Source of the DNA: an uncultured Pseudomonadales bacterium
GTDB taxonomy: Bacteria; Pseudomonadota; Gammaproteobacteria; Pseudomonadales; Porticoccaceae
Direction of reading: 5' to 3'
NCBI GenBank assembly: GCA_943846685.1
Contig: OX044363.1
Location: 1,530,001 to 1,594,000, forward strand
Length of the DNA stretch: 64,000 bases
Shown: in pieces, positions 1 through 9,649 of the stretch
How positions within the stretch are numbered: the first letter of the stretch is position 1
Layout: each line of letters starts with the position of its first letter
Position numbers and translations under genes: made by a program
Notes under the pieces: generated by a model
Told to the model about the DNA's origin: nothing
Databases searched by the model: none
What the model saw: the letters and a program-made list of their open reading frames with translations, nothing else

Positions 1-137
1 GTGAAACCTATCTGCCGGATGAATTGGCCGACAAGCAATACTACTTTCCCACTGACCGCGGGCTGGAAAAAAAGATAGCTGAAAAACTCGACTATTTACG
101 CTCGCTAGATAACCCCAATAAAAAGGATAAAAAATAA
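1..137 (+). CDS. rarA: Replication-associated recombination protein RarA (MgsA), C-terminal end only
   Basis: Only the last 44 codons are in the window, ending at TAA 135-137. The frame reads ETYLPDELADKQYY early and RGLEKKIAEKL later, which resembles the C-terminal tetramerisation region of RarA/MgsA, the AAA+ ATPase that acts at stalled replication forks and ssDNA gaps. The stop overlaps the crcB start (TAATG), so the two are probably cotranscribed. The neighbourhood rarA-crcB-serS-cysG matches the order in Pseudomonas. The catalytic domain lies outside the window, so the call rests on the tail and the synteny. Confidence 0.75.
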   Translation, partial: ETYLPDELADKQYYFPTDRGLEKKIAEKLDYLRSLDNPNKKDKK

Positions 138-508
138 TGCACTGGTTAGCTGTTGCCATTGGCGGCGCACTGGGGGCTATGGCTCGTTACGCTGTAAGCA
201 CCTGGATATTTAATGCTACAAGCCATAAATTCCCCTACGCGACTCTAACTGTCAATGTCCTGGGTAGTTTTGTAATGGGCATATTGTTTGTGATTATTGT
301 TGAAAGAGCCGCCTTGCCGGCAGAGATGCGCGGTCTGTTAATGATTGGCTTTCTCGGTGCCTTTACAACCTTCTCAACATTCTCGCTTGATGCCCTAGGT
401 TTGTGGCAAAATGGCCACCTTTTTCTGGCGCTAGTTTATGTGCTGGCAACCGTTGTTCTGTGTCTTGTTGCCATTAGCTGTGCAATCTGGCTTGCTCGTT
501 TAATATAA
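137..508 (+). CDS. crcB: Fluoride ion channel CrcB (Fluc)
   Basis: This 123-residue inner-membrane protein has four hydrophobic helices. Family motifs are visible: GGALGAMARY at residues 9-18, TVNVLGSF around 38-45 (with the conserved Asn) and GFLGAFTTFSTFS at 71-83, whose Phe/Thr residues line the fluoride pore. CrcB exports fluoride passively as an antiparallel dimer. The length is normal for the family. The ATG overlaps the rarA stop, so no fluoride riboswitch can sit directly in front, and expression probably depends on rarA transcription and coupling. serS follows after 33 bases. Confidence 0.93.
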   Translation: MHWLAVAIGGALGAMARYAVSTWIFNATSHKFPYATLTVNVLGSFVMGILFVIIVERAALPAEMRGLLMIGFLGAFTTFSTFSLDALGLWQNGHLFLALVYVLATVVLCLVAISCAIWLARLI

Positions 509-526
509 TTTTGTTTTCAAAAATAG

Positions 527-1817
<1,291 letters not shown>

Positions 1818-1819
<2 letters not shown>

Positions 1820-1850
1820 CATATTGAGTGTCAGAGACACTCAATATGTC
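1818..1850 (+). terminator. Perfect 15-bp hairpin at the serS stop codon
   Basis: Bases 1818-1832 and 1836-1850 are exact reverse complements around the 3-base loop AGA. The stem begins inside the TGA stop of serS. No T-run follows on the plus strand, so it may be a transcript 3'-end stabiliser or a factor-dependent terminator rather than a classic intrinsic terminator. Confidence 0.5.
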
Positions 1851-1914
1851 ATCCTGACAGAGCGCAGCAACGAAGGATCTAGTCATCCTGACAGAGCGCA
1901 GCGACGAGGGATCT
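1849..1914 (+). repeat. Two tandem copies of a dispersed 'TCATCCTGA...GGATCT' repeat
   Basis: Two 32-base copies (1849-1880 and 1883-1914) differ at only two positions (A/G in GCAACGAAGG versus GCGACGAGGG). A related sequence lies in inverted orientation near 45012-45040 (AGATCCTTCGACTTC, then AGGATGACA). Short intergenic repeats of this style are common in proteobacterial genomes. The copies separate serS from cysG. Confidence 0.7.
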
Positions 1915-1969
1915 CCTGCAGACCTCTCCGATCTACATAAAGTTAAAAACATTAAACCAAAGAGAAAAA

Positions 1970-3382
1970 ATGGATTACCTGCCACTATTTCACAACCTTA
2001 AAGGCCGCAATATTATGGTCGTCGGCGGCGGTGAAATCGCCCTGCGCAAAGTACGTCTGGTGCAAGAAGCCAGCGCCATTATTACCATCGTCGCCAAAGA
2101 CTTCTGCCCAGACCTTTTAGCAATGGATGCCGCCGATAAGAAGCATGGCTGCAATGGCCTGCATCTGGTTACCGCCGCTTACGAACATCAGCATATGTTG
2201 GATATTCCCAATATAGTTATGGTGATTGCCGCGACCAATGATCGCGATCTTAACCGCCTGGTATCAGAGCATGCCCAAAGCGCCAATATCCTCTCCAATG
2301 TGGTCGATGACCCGGGTTTCTCAACGGTTATCTTCCCCTCAATTGTCGATCGCTCACCGATTCAAATCGCCATCTCCAGCGGTGGTGATGCGCCGGTACT
2401 AGTAAGACTATTGCGTACCAAGTTCGAGGCTCTACTCCCCGCAGGTATGAGCAAGCTCGGCGCACTGGCCGGCAGTTTTCGCGAGCGGGTAAAAGCCAAG
2501 TTTTCCAATGGCGCAGACCGCAAGGCGTTTTGGGAAGAGGTGTTTTATGGCCCAATCGCCGAGCAGGCCTATGCCAACAATCTCGACGAAGCCGAGCGCC
2601 TGTTAACCGATAAACTCGATAACACTGATGAATTTAAAACCGGTGAAGTCTATCTGGTTGGCGGAGGCCCCGGTGATCCTGATCTGCTGACCTTTAAAGC
2701 TCTACGCCTAATGCAGCAGGCCGATATCGTTCTATACGATCGTCTGGTCTCACCGGAAGTACTCAATCTGGTACGCCGTGATGCCTCGCGTATCTTTGTG
2801 GGTAAAACCGCTGGTGACCACCCGGTAACCCAGGAGAATATTAATCAAAAGCTCGTCGACTACGCCCTCGAAGGCAACCGCGTGGTGCGCCTCAAAGGCG
2901 GCGATCCGTTTATCTTTGGCCGCGGTGGCGAAGAGATTGAAACCCTTGCCGAACACAATATTCCCTTTCAGGTAGTGCCGGGCATCACCGCTGCCTCTGG
3001 CTGTGCAAGCTATGCCGGTATACCGCTGACCCATCGAGATCATGCCCAGTCAGTACGCTTTATCGCCGGTCATCTGCGCTCAGGAAAGATGGATCTAAAC
3101 TGGCCTGAATTAGTCCAGCCTAACCAAACTCTGGTGTTTTATATGGGTTTAAGCGGTATGGAAACTATCTGCCAGCATCTTAAAGATCACGGCCTTGCCG
3201 CAGATACACCTGTAGCTCTGGTTGAAAAGGGCACAACGGATAAACAGCGCGTGTTTACCGGCGATCTGGATACACTGCCGGCAATCGTTCGCGAGGCTGG
3301 TGCCAAAGCGCCAACCCTGATTATTGTTGGCCATGTGGTCAGCCTGCATAACAAACTCAACTGGTTTAACGTAAAGGACTAG
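1970..3382 (+). CDS. cysG: Siroheme synthase CysG (SUMT / precorrin-2 dehydrogenase / ferrochelatase)
   Basis: This trifunctional cytosolic enzyme of 470 residues makes siroheme, the cofactor of sulfite and nitrite reductases, from uroporphyrinogen III. The N-terminal NAD-binding dehydrogenase/ferrochelatase module carries VVGGGEIALRK (17-27) and SSGGDAPVLVR (137-147). The C-terminal SAM-dependent methyltransferase module begins at GGGPGDPDLLT (231-241) and has RLKGGDPFIFGRGGEE (307-322). Length and domain order match E. coli CysG. It functions with the cysH/cysB sulfur genes at 18-20 kb. An AGAGAAAAA stretch precedes the ATG. A broken gor gene follows 5 bases downstream. Confidence 0.96.
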   Translation: MDYLPLFHNLKGRNIMVVGGGEIALRKVRLVQEASAIITIVAKDFCPDLLAMDAADKKHGCNGLHLVTAAYEHQHMLDIPNIVMVIAATNDRDLNRLVSEHAQSANILSNVVDDPGFSTVIFPSIVDRSPIQIAISSGGDAPVLVRLLRTKFEALLPAGMSKLGALAGSFRERVKAKFSNGADRKAFWEEVFYGPIAEQAYANNLDEAERLLTDKLDNTDEFKTGEVYLVGGGPGDPDLLTFKALRLMQQADIVLYDRLVSPEVLNLVRRDASRIFVGKTAGDHPVTQENINQKLVDYALEGNRVVRLKGGDPFIFGRGGEEIETLAEHNIPFQVVPGITAASGCASYAGIPLTHRDHAQSVRFIAGHLRSGKMDLNWPELVQPNQTLVFYMGLSGMETICQHLKDHGLAADTPVALVEKGTTDKQRVFTGDLDTLPAIVREAGAKAPTLIIVGHVVSLHNKLNWFNVKD

Positions 3383-3387
3383 GATAG

Positions 3388-4748
3388 ATGGCCACTGAAT
3401 TTGATTACGATCTATTTGTTATTGGCGCCGGTTCCGGCGGTGTGCGCGCTGCCCGTATGGCGGCGTCCAAAGGCAAAAAAGTCGCAGTGGCAGAAGATCG
3501 CTATCTTGGCGGCACCTGTGTGAATGTTGGCTGTGTGCCGAAAAAGCTGTTTGTCTATGCCTCGCAATTTCCTGAGTTCTTTCACGCCAGTAAGGGCTTT
3601 GGCTGGACTATTTCCGGGGCGCCTAGTCTCGACTGGGCGACACTGCGGGATAACAAAACCGCTGAGATTGAGCGCCTAAATGGCATCTACAACAATCTGA
3701 TCGACAATAGTGGTGCCGATCTCTTCGATGGCCGAGCAACGGTTGCAGGGCCTCATCTTGTCAGCTGTTAATGGCGAGACTTATAAAGCCAAAAATATTC
3801 TTATAGCGACCGGCGGTTGGCCTTATATACCAGAGTTTCCCGGTAGTCAGCACGCAGTTAGCTCTAACGAGATGTTTTCTCTGGATAAGCTACCCAAAAC
3901 CGCCGTGGTAGTCGGAGGCGGTTATATCGCGGTTGAATTTGCCGGTATTTTAAATGGTCTGGGTGTCGAGACCCATCTAGTTTATCGTGGCCCACAGCTA
4001 CTTAAGTCCTTCGATCGCGAAATGAGCGATAAGGTAAAAGAGGGTATGCAGGCCAAAGGGGTGAATATTCACCTCAATACTCAAATCAATGAGATTAATA
4101 AAACCGCTAATGGATTGTCTGTAGACCTACATACAGGCTCATCACTGGATACTGAGCTGGTTCTCTATGCCACCGGCCGTCAGGCGAATACGGCTAATCT
4201 GGGCCTGGAAAAGACTGCTGTCGTCATGCGTGACAACGGCTCAATTGTGGTTGATGAGTATTTTTCCACGGCAGAGCCGAGTATTTATGCATTGGGCGAT
4301 GTGATTGATCGCGTTCAGTTAACCCCAGTGGCGATTCAGGAAGCTATGGTGCTGGTCGATCATCTCTATGGTGATGGCAGTGCGCAAGATTGATTACAGC
4401 GATATTCCAACGGCCGTGTTCTGTCAGCCAGAGCTGGGCACTGTTGGCCTAAGTGAAGAGCAGGCGCGCTCTGAGTACGCTGATATAGCGGTTTATACCT
4501 CAGACTTTAAGCCAATGCTGCAAACCCTGGGTGGCGGCGCAGACCGTATCACCATGAAACTGGTTGTAGATACAGAGACCGATAGGGTAGTTGGCTGTCA
4601 TATGGTCGGTGAGCATGCCGCAGAGATTATTCAGGGGCTGGGAATTGCGCTTAAAGCCGGTGCCACTAAGGCTCATTTTGATGCCACTGTGGGGATTCAC
4701 CCCTCAGCAGCAGAAGAGTTTGTCACCATGAGAACTCAGGCTAGATAG
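3388..4748 (+). pseudogene. gor: Glutathione-disulfide reductase, broken by two frameshifts
   Basis: Three consecutive reading-frame pieces (3388-3771, 3710-4393, 4368-4748) together give a complete glutathione reductase. Piece 1 has the FAD motif GAGSGG (13-18) and the redox disulfide [13 protein letters not shown] (Cys44, Cys49). Piece 2 has the NADPH-binding GGGYIAVEFA. Piece 3 has the C-terminal dimer-interface active-site motif HPSAAEE. Each junction is explained by one extra base: near 3768 (skipping an A gives HLVAVNGE) and near 4384 (skipping a C gives GSAKIDYSD). No other stop interrupts the chain. It is therefore either a very recently inactivated gene or a sequencing artefact. The enzyme would keep glutathione reduced with NADPH. 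Confidence 0.9.
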
Positions 4749-4827
4749 AAAATTCCCGACTTCAATTCGATATATATCAATAAGATAGCTGGATTTAATA
4801 AAGCATTTATCTCCTCTGTGGAACAGC

Positions 4828-5457
4828 TTAAAACTGACTCTTAGCGCGCTCAAGCAGGCATAGACTTAAATATTTAAGATCATTTAAGGTTTTAAGGCTA
4901 TCAGCTTTACTCTGATTCACCACCAGCAATAGCATTGCATGATTGATCTCATGATAGGCAAGCCCAAGCCTAGACAGCTCAGCAGGGCGCTCAGCAACCT
5001 CCACCCGCTCAAACATTCGCGCCATAGCGCTAATAATCAGGCTGTTGTAGGTACCATCCAAATCCTTTAATTCCGGAACCCCTTTCATGGCCTGCACCAG
5101 CGGCAATAGGCCACGCTGCGCCGTATAGGCCGCCAGCATTCGCTCTACGCAACTCTCCACAAAGCGCTTGAGACTTAGAGATTCAACTCTAAAGCCCTCC
5201 AGCTCCTGCAGTGCGATCTCAATCTCCTCAAGCCACTGCTCACCGAGAGCATGAAGAATCGCGTATTTATTGGGAAAGTAGTGGTAGAGCGTGCCCACAG
5301 AGACCTCTGCGCGCTTGGCGACCAGAATAGTTGTCAGGTCATCCTGACCAACCTCCTCAAGCAGTAGGGCGGTTACCTGAAGAATACTAGCCCTGCGCTC
5401 GAGGGCGCGCTTTTGGATTGGCTCAGATCTTGGGGTTAACTTTCTAGTGCTCGACAT
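4828..5457 (-). CDS. TetR/AcrR family transcriptional regulator
   Basis: This 209-residue protein has an N-terminal TetR helix-turn-helix at about residues 22-66 (motif SVGTLYHYFPNKYAIL) and a helical ligand-binding/dimerisation domain of unknown specificity. It acts as a cytosolic dimeric DNA-binding repressor. A 38-bp double palindrome 110-150 bases upstream overlaps its probable promoter, which suggests autorepression. The C-terminal pattern (Leu-rich, NHAMLLLV) does not identify a ligand. It sits between the broken gor and a recombinase gene, so its usual regulated neighbour is not evident. Confidence 0.85.
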   Translation of the reverse strand: MSSTRKLTPRSEPIQKRALERRASILQVTALLLEEVGQDDLTTILVAKRAEVSVGTLYHYFPNKYAILHALGEQWLEEIEIALQELEGFRVESLSLKRFVESCVERMLAAYTAQRGLLPLVQAMKGVPELKDLDGTYNSLIISAMARMFERVEVAERPAELSRLGLAYHEINHAMLLLVVNQSKADSLKTLNDLKYLSLCLLERAKSQF

Positions 5458-5554
5458 ATCATCACTCTAATAGGTTTTTTAACTTCAGCTCTGCAAGCTT
5501 CAAATCATCTGTAAGGCCTGCTATTGCTGAAATATAAGGTTTTCAATGGATGCT

Positions 5555-5606
5555 AGAATAGCACCTTATTGAATCATTATTCAAATATTATTGAATAATG
5601 ATTCAA
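5555..5606 (-). promoter_or_regulatory. TetR-gene promoter with double-palindrome operator
   Basis: Bases 5569-5584 and 5591-5606 are exact 16-bp reverse complements (TTGAATCATTATTCAA and its partner) separated by ATATTA. Each arm is itself nearly palindromic (TTGAAT...ATTCAA), as expected for a site that binds two dimers. On the minus strand, TTGAAT (5584-5579), an 18-base spacer and TATTCT (5560-5555) make a plausible sigma-70 promoter whose -35 box lies inside the operator. This is consistent with autorepression of the TetR gene at 4828-5457. Confidence 0.65.
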
Positions 5607-5844
5607 TAAATTGCGAAAAATCAAAAGTTTTATACAAGCTGTGGATAGACTGCAATCTAGCTATGATCAGAATGAATAGTGATTACTTACAATTATTTGC
5701 TAAAAAGGACTGAAACAGGCGTCCAACAGCACCTATATTAGGCACTGGGGAGGCTACTTTGACTGTTGGATGGAGACTGTATTTAGAAAGTGATTCTGGT
5801 CTTACGCGACAAGGCTAAGCTACTGTAACTATTTGAAGCTATAA
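5607..5844. other. Intergenic stretch upstream of the TetR operator, no gene seen
   Basis: No coding frame is supported here. The stretch holds a short inverted repeat, TCCAACAG (5722-5729) with CTGTTGGA (5763-5770). It also holds the 10-mer TCTAGCTATG (5656-5665), which recurs on the other side of the recombinase gene at 7210-7219. Its position at the 3' end of the recombinase gene makes it a candidate element boundary. Confidence 0.35.
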
Positions 5845-7122
5845 CTAAACATCGCGCTTCTTGCCTGATCTGGCACGTTCTTTCATATCCGATTGAATAT
5901 AGACTTGGTCCGTAGTGCCCATGCTGGCATGGCCCAAATCATCAGCCATATGCTTTAAGGGTCTGGTGGCGATATCCTGTGAAGCACCGGTATGACGCAA
6001 CCAGTGCGTGGTGGCTTCCCGCAACGCCTTGGCCTCATCTTTAAAGCCCTCGGTAATCATCTTGTCATAAGCCAAATCAAAGGCCTCCTGAACAATACGT
6101 CGCAGCTGGCGTGAGGTCATACCGCCAACACCGCGGTTCTTGGCCACTAGCGTCGAGTTAACACCAAAGGTTGAGCTAATCGATGCGCGGTATTTCTGGT
6201 AGCGATCAATATAGGGAGAAAGGGCACTTGGCACTGAAACATCGCGCATCTTATTGCCTTTACCCAGCACCTTAAGCCATCGATTGCCGTCCGTATCCAG
6301 CCAGAAATGCTTCCACACTGGCTGCCAATTGGTTCTATCAGATAGCTCAGAGACTCTTAAATAGAGGGTTTTAAGCATGGCGATCACAAATAGCGTGCGC
6401 TCATGAGTAGCCGAGTCATCTGCCGCTTTCTGTGCGCAATCGAGAACATATTCCCACTGTAGATCAGAGAGGCGCTTTATATTTTTTTGCGTGGCACCTT
6501 TAATAAGGAATGGCGACTGCTTGCGAATCGCCGGGATTGGATTACCAAAGGCGTAACCCTCATCCGTTAAATAGTCGTAGTAACAGGAAATTGCTGAATA
6601 GCAGATCTTCATCGCCTCATGAGATAGCAGGTGCCCGTCCCGGCTAACTTCGACACTCAGGCCCTCAGATAAGGCTTCTTTACGGTCTTCCTTGGCGATT
6701 CTTACGGCAAATGGCCGCCAGTTTTCATTTTGACGGGACTCTCCGCCGATTATTTTAAAGCGATCCTGGACTGAACTGCCGACCCAGGCTGATGCTGGAC
6801 TGTGGACAAAATCAAAGTACGCTTCAAGATCTGGCCGCTTAAGCTGGATAACGCTCTTATTGGCGATAGTCCATGCCCACAGCAATAAGCGCTCAACTTC
6901 ATTGCGGTAACCACGAAAAGTCGCTTCAGATTTTCGGCTATAACTTTTAAGGAACGCCTGAGTATGCAAAAGATCCTGACGCACATCGGGAATGGTTTCG
7001 CAGAGTGTTTCAATAAACTGTTTTGAATCCGGGTACCCGTCGAGCATGGCCATGCCCATAGGTAAGCGGACAAATGCTTTATGAGCATCAAACAGTGGAG
7101 TCGCTTTAAACTTGCTGGCCAT
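5845..7122 (-). CDS. Tyrosine site-specific recombinase / phage-type integrase
   Basis: This 425-residue protein has an N-terminal SAM-like core-binding region (about 50-210) and a C-terminal catalytic domain. The catalytic set of tyrosine recombinases is complete: Arg256 (LYLRVSEL), Lys288 (GKGNK), His373 and Arg376 (HWLRHTG), His398 (LGHAS) and the nucleophile Tyr408 (QVYIQSD). It would cut and rejoin DNA through a 3'-phosphotyrosine intermediate. No phage, excisionase or cargo gene is adjacent, so it is either a solitary integrase or the relic of a mobile element. It lies immediately beyond the TetR operator. Its target site is unknown. Confidence 0.88.
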   Translation of the reverse strand: MASKFKATPLFDAHKAFVRLPMGMAMLDGYPDSKQFIETLCETIPDVRQDLLHTQAFLKSYSRKSEATFRGYRNEVERLLLWAWTIANKSVIQLKRPDLEAYFDFVHSPASAWVGSSVQDRFKIIGGESRQNENWRPFAVRIAKEDRKEALSEGLSVEVSRDGHLLSHEAMKICYSAISCYYDYLTDEGYAFGNPIPAIRKQSPFLIKGATQKNIKRLSDLQWEYVLDCAQKAADDSATHERTLFVIAMLKTLYLRVSELSDRTNWQPVWKHFWLDTDGNRWLKVLGKGNKMRDVSVPSALSPYIDRYQKYRASISSTFGVNSTLVAKNRGVGGMTSRQLRRIVQEAFDLAYDKMITEGFKDEAKALREATTHWLRHTGASQDIATRPLKHMADDLGHASMGTTDQVYIQSDMKERARSGKKRDV

Positions 7123-7427
7123 TGGTATCAGATATCCTGAGTAGCTATTAATAGCGGCTAGATGCCGTGGATTTATTGCTATGCACTGTAACAGCCTGTT
7201 TTCCTACTGTCTAGCTATGTCCACTAATTGAGATTAGAGGACATAATATAAGCCTCACCTACCTCGCTTTCTAAAAGAGCTAACACCGCATTCGAAAAGA
7301 GCTAACACCGCATTCGAAAAGCAGCAGCCCAACTCTATCTAAATGAGGAGTTTGAGAAGAATTGCGTTGTCTATATTACTTATATTCACTTCTGGTAAAC
7401 TTAAGCATCCAGACAAGGAAATTAACC
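7123..7427. other. Intergenic region between recombinase and prc, with repeats
   Basis: No gene is supported in this 305-base stretch. It contains the 10-mer TCTAGCTATG (7210-7219), shared with the far side of the recombinase, and a tandem 22-bp repeat at 7273-7316. The promoters of the leftward recombinase gene and the rightward prc gene must lie here. An open frame runs back to 7362 ahead of prc but has no ribosome binding site. Confidence 0.5.
7273..7316 (+). repeat. Tandem 22-bp direct repeat
   Basis: Two identical 22-base units, AAAAGAGCTAACACCGCATT plus CG, occupy 7273-7294 and 7295-7316. The start of a third (AAAAG) follows. They lie between the recombinase gene and prc. They could be a recombinase-binding iteron pair or a replication-slippage duplication. 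Confidence 0.85.
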
Positions 7428-9647
7428 ATGCAGCGCGTTATCGTCATTCTTCTTTTAAGTTTTATCAGTGTCACTACTTTATATAGCTCTATCTACGCAT
7501 CCACAGATGTCGGACTAGGGCCAATAGAAAAACAATCGGAGCAAACCGCACTCTTCCGTGAAATTCTCGATCGACTGGCAACTCGCCATTATCACGGTCA
7601 GAAGATTAATGACGAGCTCTCTGAGCGCTACCTGACAACTTACATTGAAATGCTCGACCCGCTTAAAAGCTATTTCCTGCAGTCTGATATCGAAGAATTC
7701 TCAAAGTGGAAGACCAAGCTCGACGATCTCGCCCGTCGAGGTGATGTAAACCCCGGCTTTATTATGTTTAACCGCCTGCGGACTCAGGCTATTGCCCAGC
7801 ATCAAGCCAATATCGAGCTACTCGAAAGCGACTACGAGTTCGACTTCACCGCTGACGAAACCATTGTATTAGATGGTGAAGAGCGTGACTGGCTGGAAAA
7901 CCCTCTGCAGCGCGATGAATACTGGCGCAAGCGTATTAAAGACTCAATGATCCGCTTACTGCTCAATGATAAAGAGCCCGCTAAAGCCCGAGAATTGCTG
8001 ATTAAGCGATTCACCAACCAAAAAAAGCAGATGCAACAACGCGATAGTCAGGACGTATTCCAGCTCTATGTCAACGCCCTAGCCTCGCTCTATGACCCGC
8101 ATACAGCCTATTATTCACCGCGCACCACAGAGAACTTTCAGATCAATATGTCGCTCTCCCTTGAGGGTATCGGCGCTGAGCTGACCATTGAAGATGAATA
8201 TACAAAGGTCGCGCGGATTATTCCCGGTGGCCCAGCAGATCTGCAGGGACTTCTAAAAGCTGAAGATAAAATAATTAGTGTCGGCCAGGATGATAAAGAA
8301 CTGGTCGATGTGATTGGCTGGCGCCTTGACGATGTGGTCGATCTTATACGCGGGCCCAAGGATTCAACGGTTCGCCTTGAGCTGATTAATGGTGCCAGCG
8401 ACTCAGCAGATAGCACAGAGGTTATTGCCATTGTTCGCGACAAGGTAAAACTCGAAGAGAAATCTGCCCAGAGCAAAATTATCAATATCAATCAGAATGG
8501 GGTTGAAATGCGCCTTGGGGTGATTGATATCCCTGCCTTCTATATGGACTTTGAAGCCTATCGCAAGCGCGACCCGGAATACAAAAGCACTACCAGAGAT
8601 GTCTACAAACTGTTGATGGAGATGCGTGAGGAGCGAGTTGACGGGATTATTCTCGATCTGCGCAACAATGGCGGTGGCTCCCTTCACGAAGCCACCATGC
8701 TTACCGACCTGTTTATTGATTCTGGCCCGGTAGTGCAGATTCGCAATGCCTATCAGCAGGTATCCCGCGATCAACGGGCTACCTCGCGAGCAGTCTATAA
8801 CGGCCCTCTTCTGGTTATGATCAATCGCCTTAGCGCCTCGGCCTCGGAGATTTTTGCCGGTGCAATTCAGGACTATGACCGTGCCTTAGTGGTTGGCAGT
8901 CAAAGTTTTGGCAAGGGCACGGTCCAGGATGTTACCGGCCTTAGCAGTGGCCAGCTTAAGCTGACTATATCCAAGTTTTACCGCGTCTCTGGCGATAGCA
9001 CCCAACATCGCGGCGTACTGCCTGATATAGAGTTTCCCTCGCTTTACAACAAAGAAGAAGTCGGCGAGAGCCACAAGGACAATGCCCTGCCCTGGGATAA
9101 TATTCATGCCGTGCCATTTAAGCGCTCTGCGGGTGTTAAGCAATATGTACCGTTGTTAAATACAGCCCACCAGCAACGTATAAGCAGTGATCCTGACTTT
9201 GTTCATCTGGTTAAACAGCTTGAGTTTAGCGATAGCTGGGATGCCGATAAAACAATCTCTTTAAGTATTGAAAAACGCCGTTTGCGTTCCGCCGAATGGG
9301 ATAATCAGCAGCTGCTATTGGAAAACCAGCGCCGCAAGAGCAAAGGGCTAGAGCTCTATGCTGACCGCGATGCATGGAAAGCGGCCAATAAAGACGATGA
9401 TGAAGATGAGGTTAAAGATGAAGTTAAAGAAGGCCTCGAAGACAATAAGCCGAAAGCCAAAGAAAACCAAATGGTAGCCGACGAAAAAGAAGCTAAAAAC
9501 AAGGAGGAAGAGGAGGAGGAAGAAGATATTGCTGAATCTGACCCCATGCTTCAGGAAGCCGGCTATATCCTTTCTGACCAGATTCGAATAGTTGAAAAAC
9601 CCAATAATAAGCAACTGTTAGTGTTGCGCCAGAATGGAGAGAAATAG
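7428..9647 (+). CDS. prc: Carboxy-terminal (tail-specific) protease Prc
   Basis: This periplasmic S41 serine protease of 739 residues degrades proteins with nonpolar C-termini and regulates cell-wall hydrolases. The start at 7428 is chosen because AAGGA precedes it and it opens a signal peptide (MQRVIVILLLSF, cleavage near SIYA-S). Next come a helical N-terminal domain, a PDZ domain (about 238-330) and the protease core. The catalytic Ser is near residue 471 (NRLSASASEIF) and the Lys near 496 (SFGKGTVQ). A DUF3340-type C-terminal helical domain follows. A 50-residue highly acidic insertion (Glu/Asp/Lys, around residues 655-705) is unusual. xthA follows after two bases. Confidence 0.95.
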   Translation: MQRVIVILLLSFISVTTLYSSIYASTDVGLGPIEKQSEQTALFREILDRLATRHYHGQKINDELSERYLTTYIEMLDPLKSYFLQSDIEEFSKWKTKLDDLARRGDVNPGFIMFNRLRTQAIAQHQANIELLESDYEFDFTADETIVLDGEERDWLENPLQRDEYWRKRIKDSMIRLLLNDKEPAKARELLIKRFTNQKKQMQQRDSQDVFQLYVNALASLYDPHTAYYSPRTTENFQINMSLSLEGIGAELTIEDEYTKVARIIPGGPADLQGLLKAEDKIISVGQDDKELVDVIGWRLDDVVDLIRGPKDSTVRLELINGASDSADSTEVIAIVRDKVKLEEKSAQSKIININQNGVEMRLGVIDIPAFYMDFEAYRKRDPEYKSTTRDVYKLLMEMREERVDGIILDLRNNGGGSLHEATMLTDLFIDSGPVVQIRNAYQQVSRDQRATSRAVYNGPLLVMINRLSASASEIFAGAIQDYDRALVVGSQSFGKGTVQDVTGLSSGQLKLTISKFYRVSGDSTQHRGVLPDIEFPSLYNKEEVGESHKDNALPWDNIHAVPFKRSAGVKQYVPLLNTAHQQRISSDPDFVHLVKQLEFSDSWDADKTISLSIEKRRLRSAEWDNQQLLLENQRRKSKGLELYADRDAWKAANKDDDEDEVKDEVKEGLEDNKPKAKENQMVADEKEAKNKEEEEEEEDIAESDPMLQEAGYILSDQIRIVEKPNNKQLLVLRQNGEK

Positions 9648-9649
9648 CC

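Noticed and set aside
100-137. Fluoride riboswitch before crcB
   Set aside because: The region is the end of the rarA coding sequence, with the stop overlapping the crcB start.
3750-3790. Programmed frameshifting in gor
   Set aside because: No slippery heptamer or following stem is seen at the junction, and a second break occurs 600 bases later; artefact or decay is simpler.
5721-5771. GTCCAAC and GTTGGAT spaced like integron attC core sites
   Set aside because: The outer 7-mers fit the RYYYAAC/GTTRRRY consensus, but the inner L boxes do not pair, the recombinase lacks an evident IntI-type profile and no cassettes are present.
5845-7122. Prophage region
   Set aside because: No structural, lysis, replication or excisionase genes lie on either side of the recombinase.
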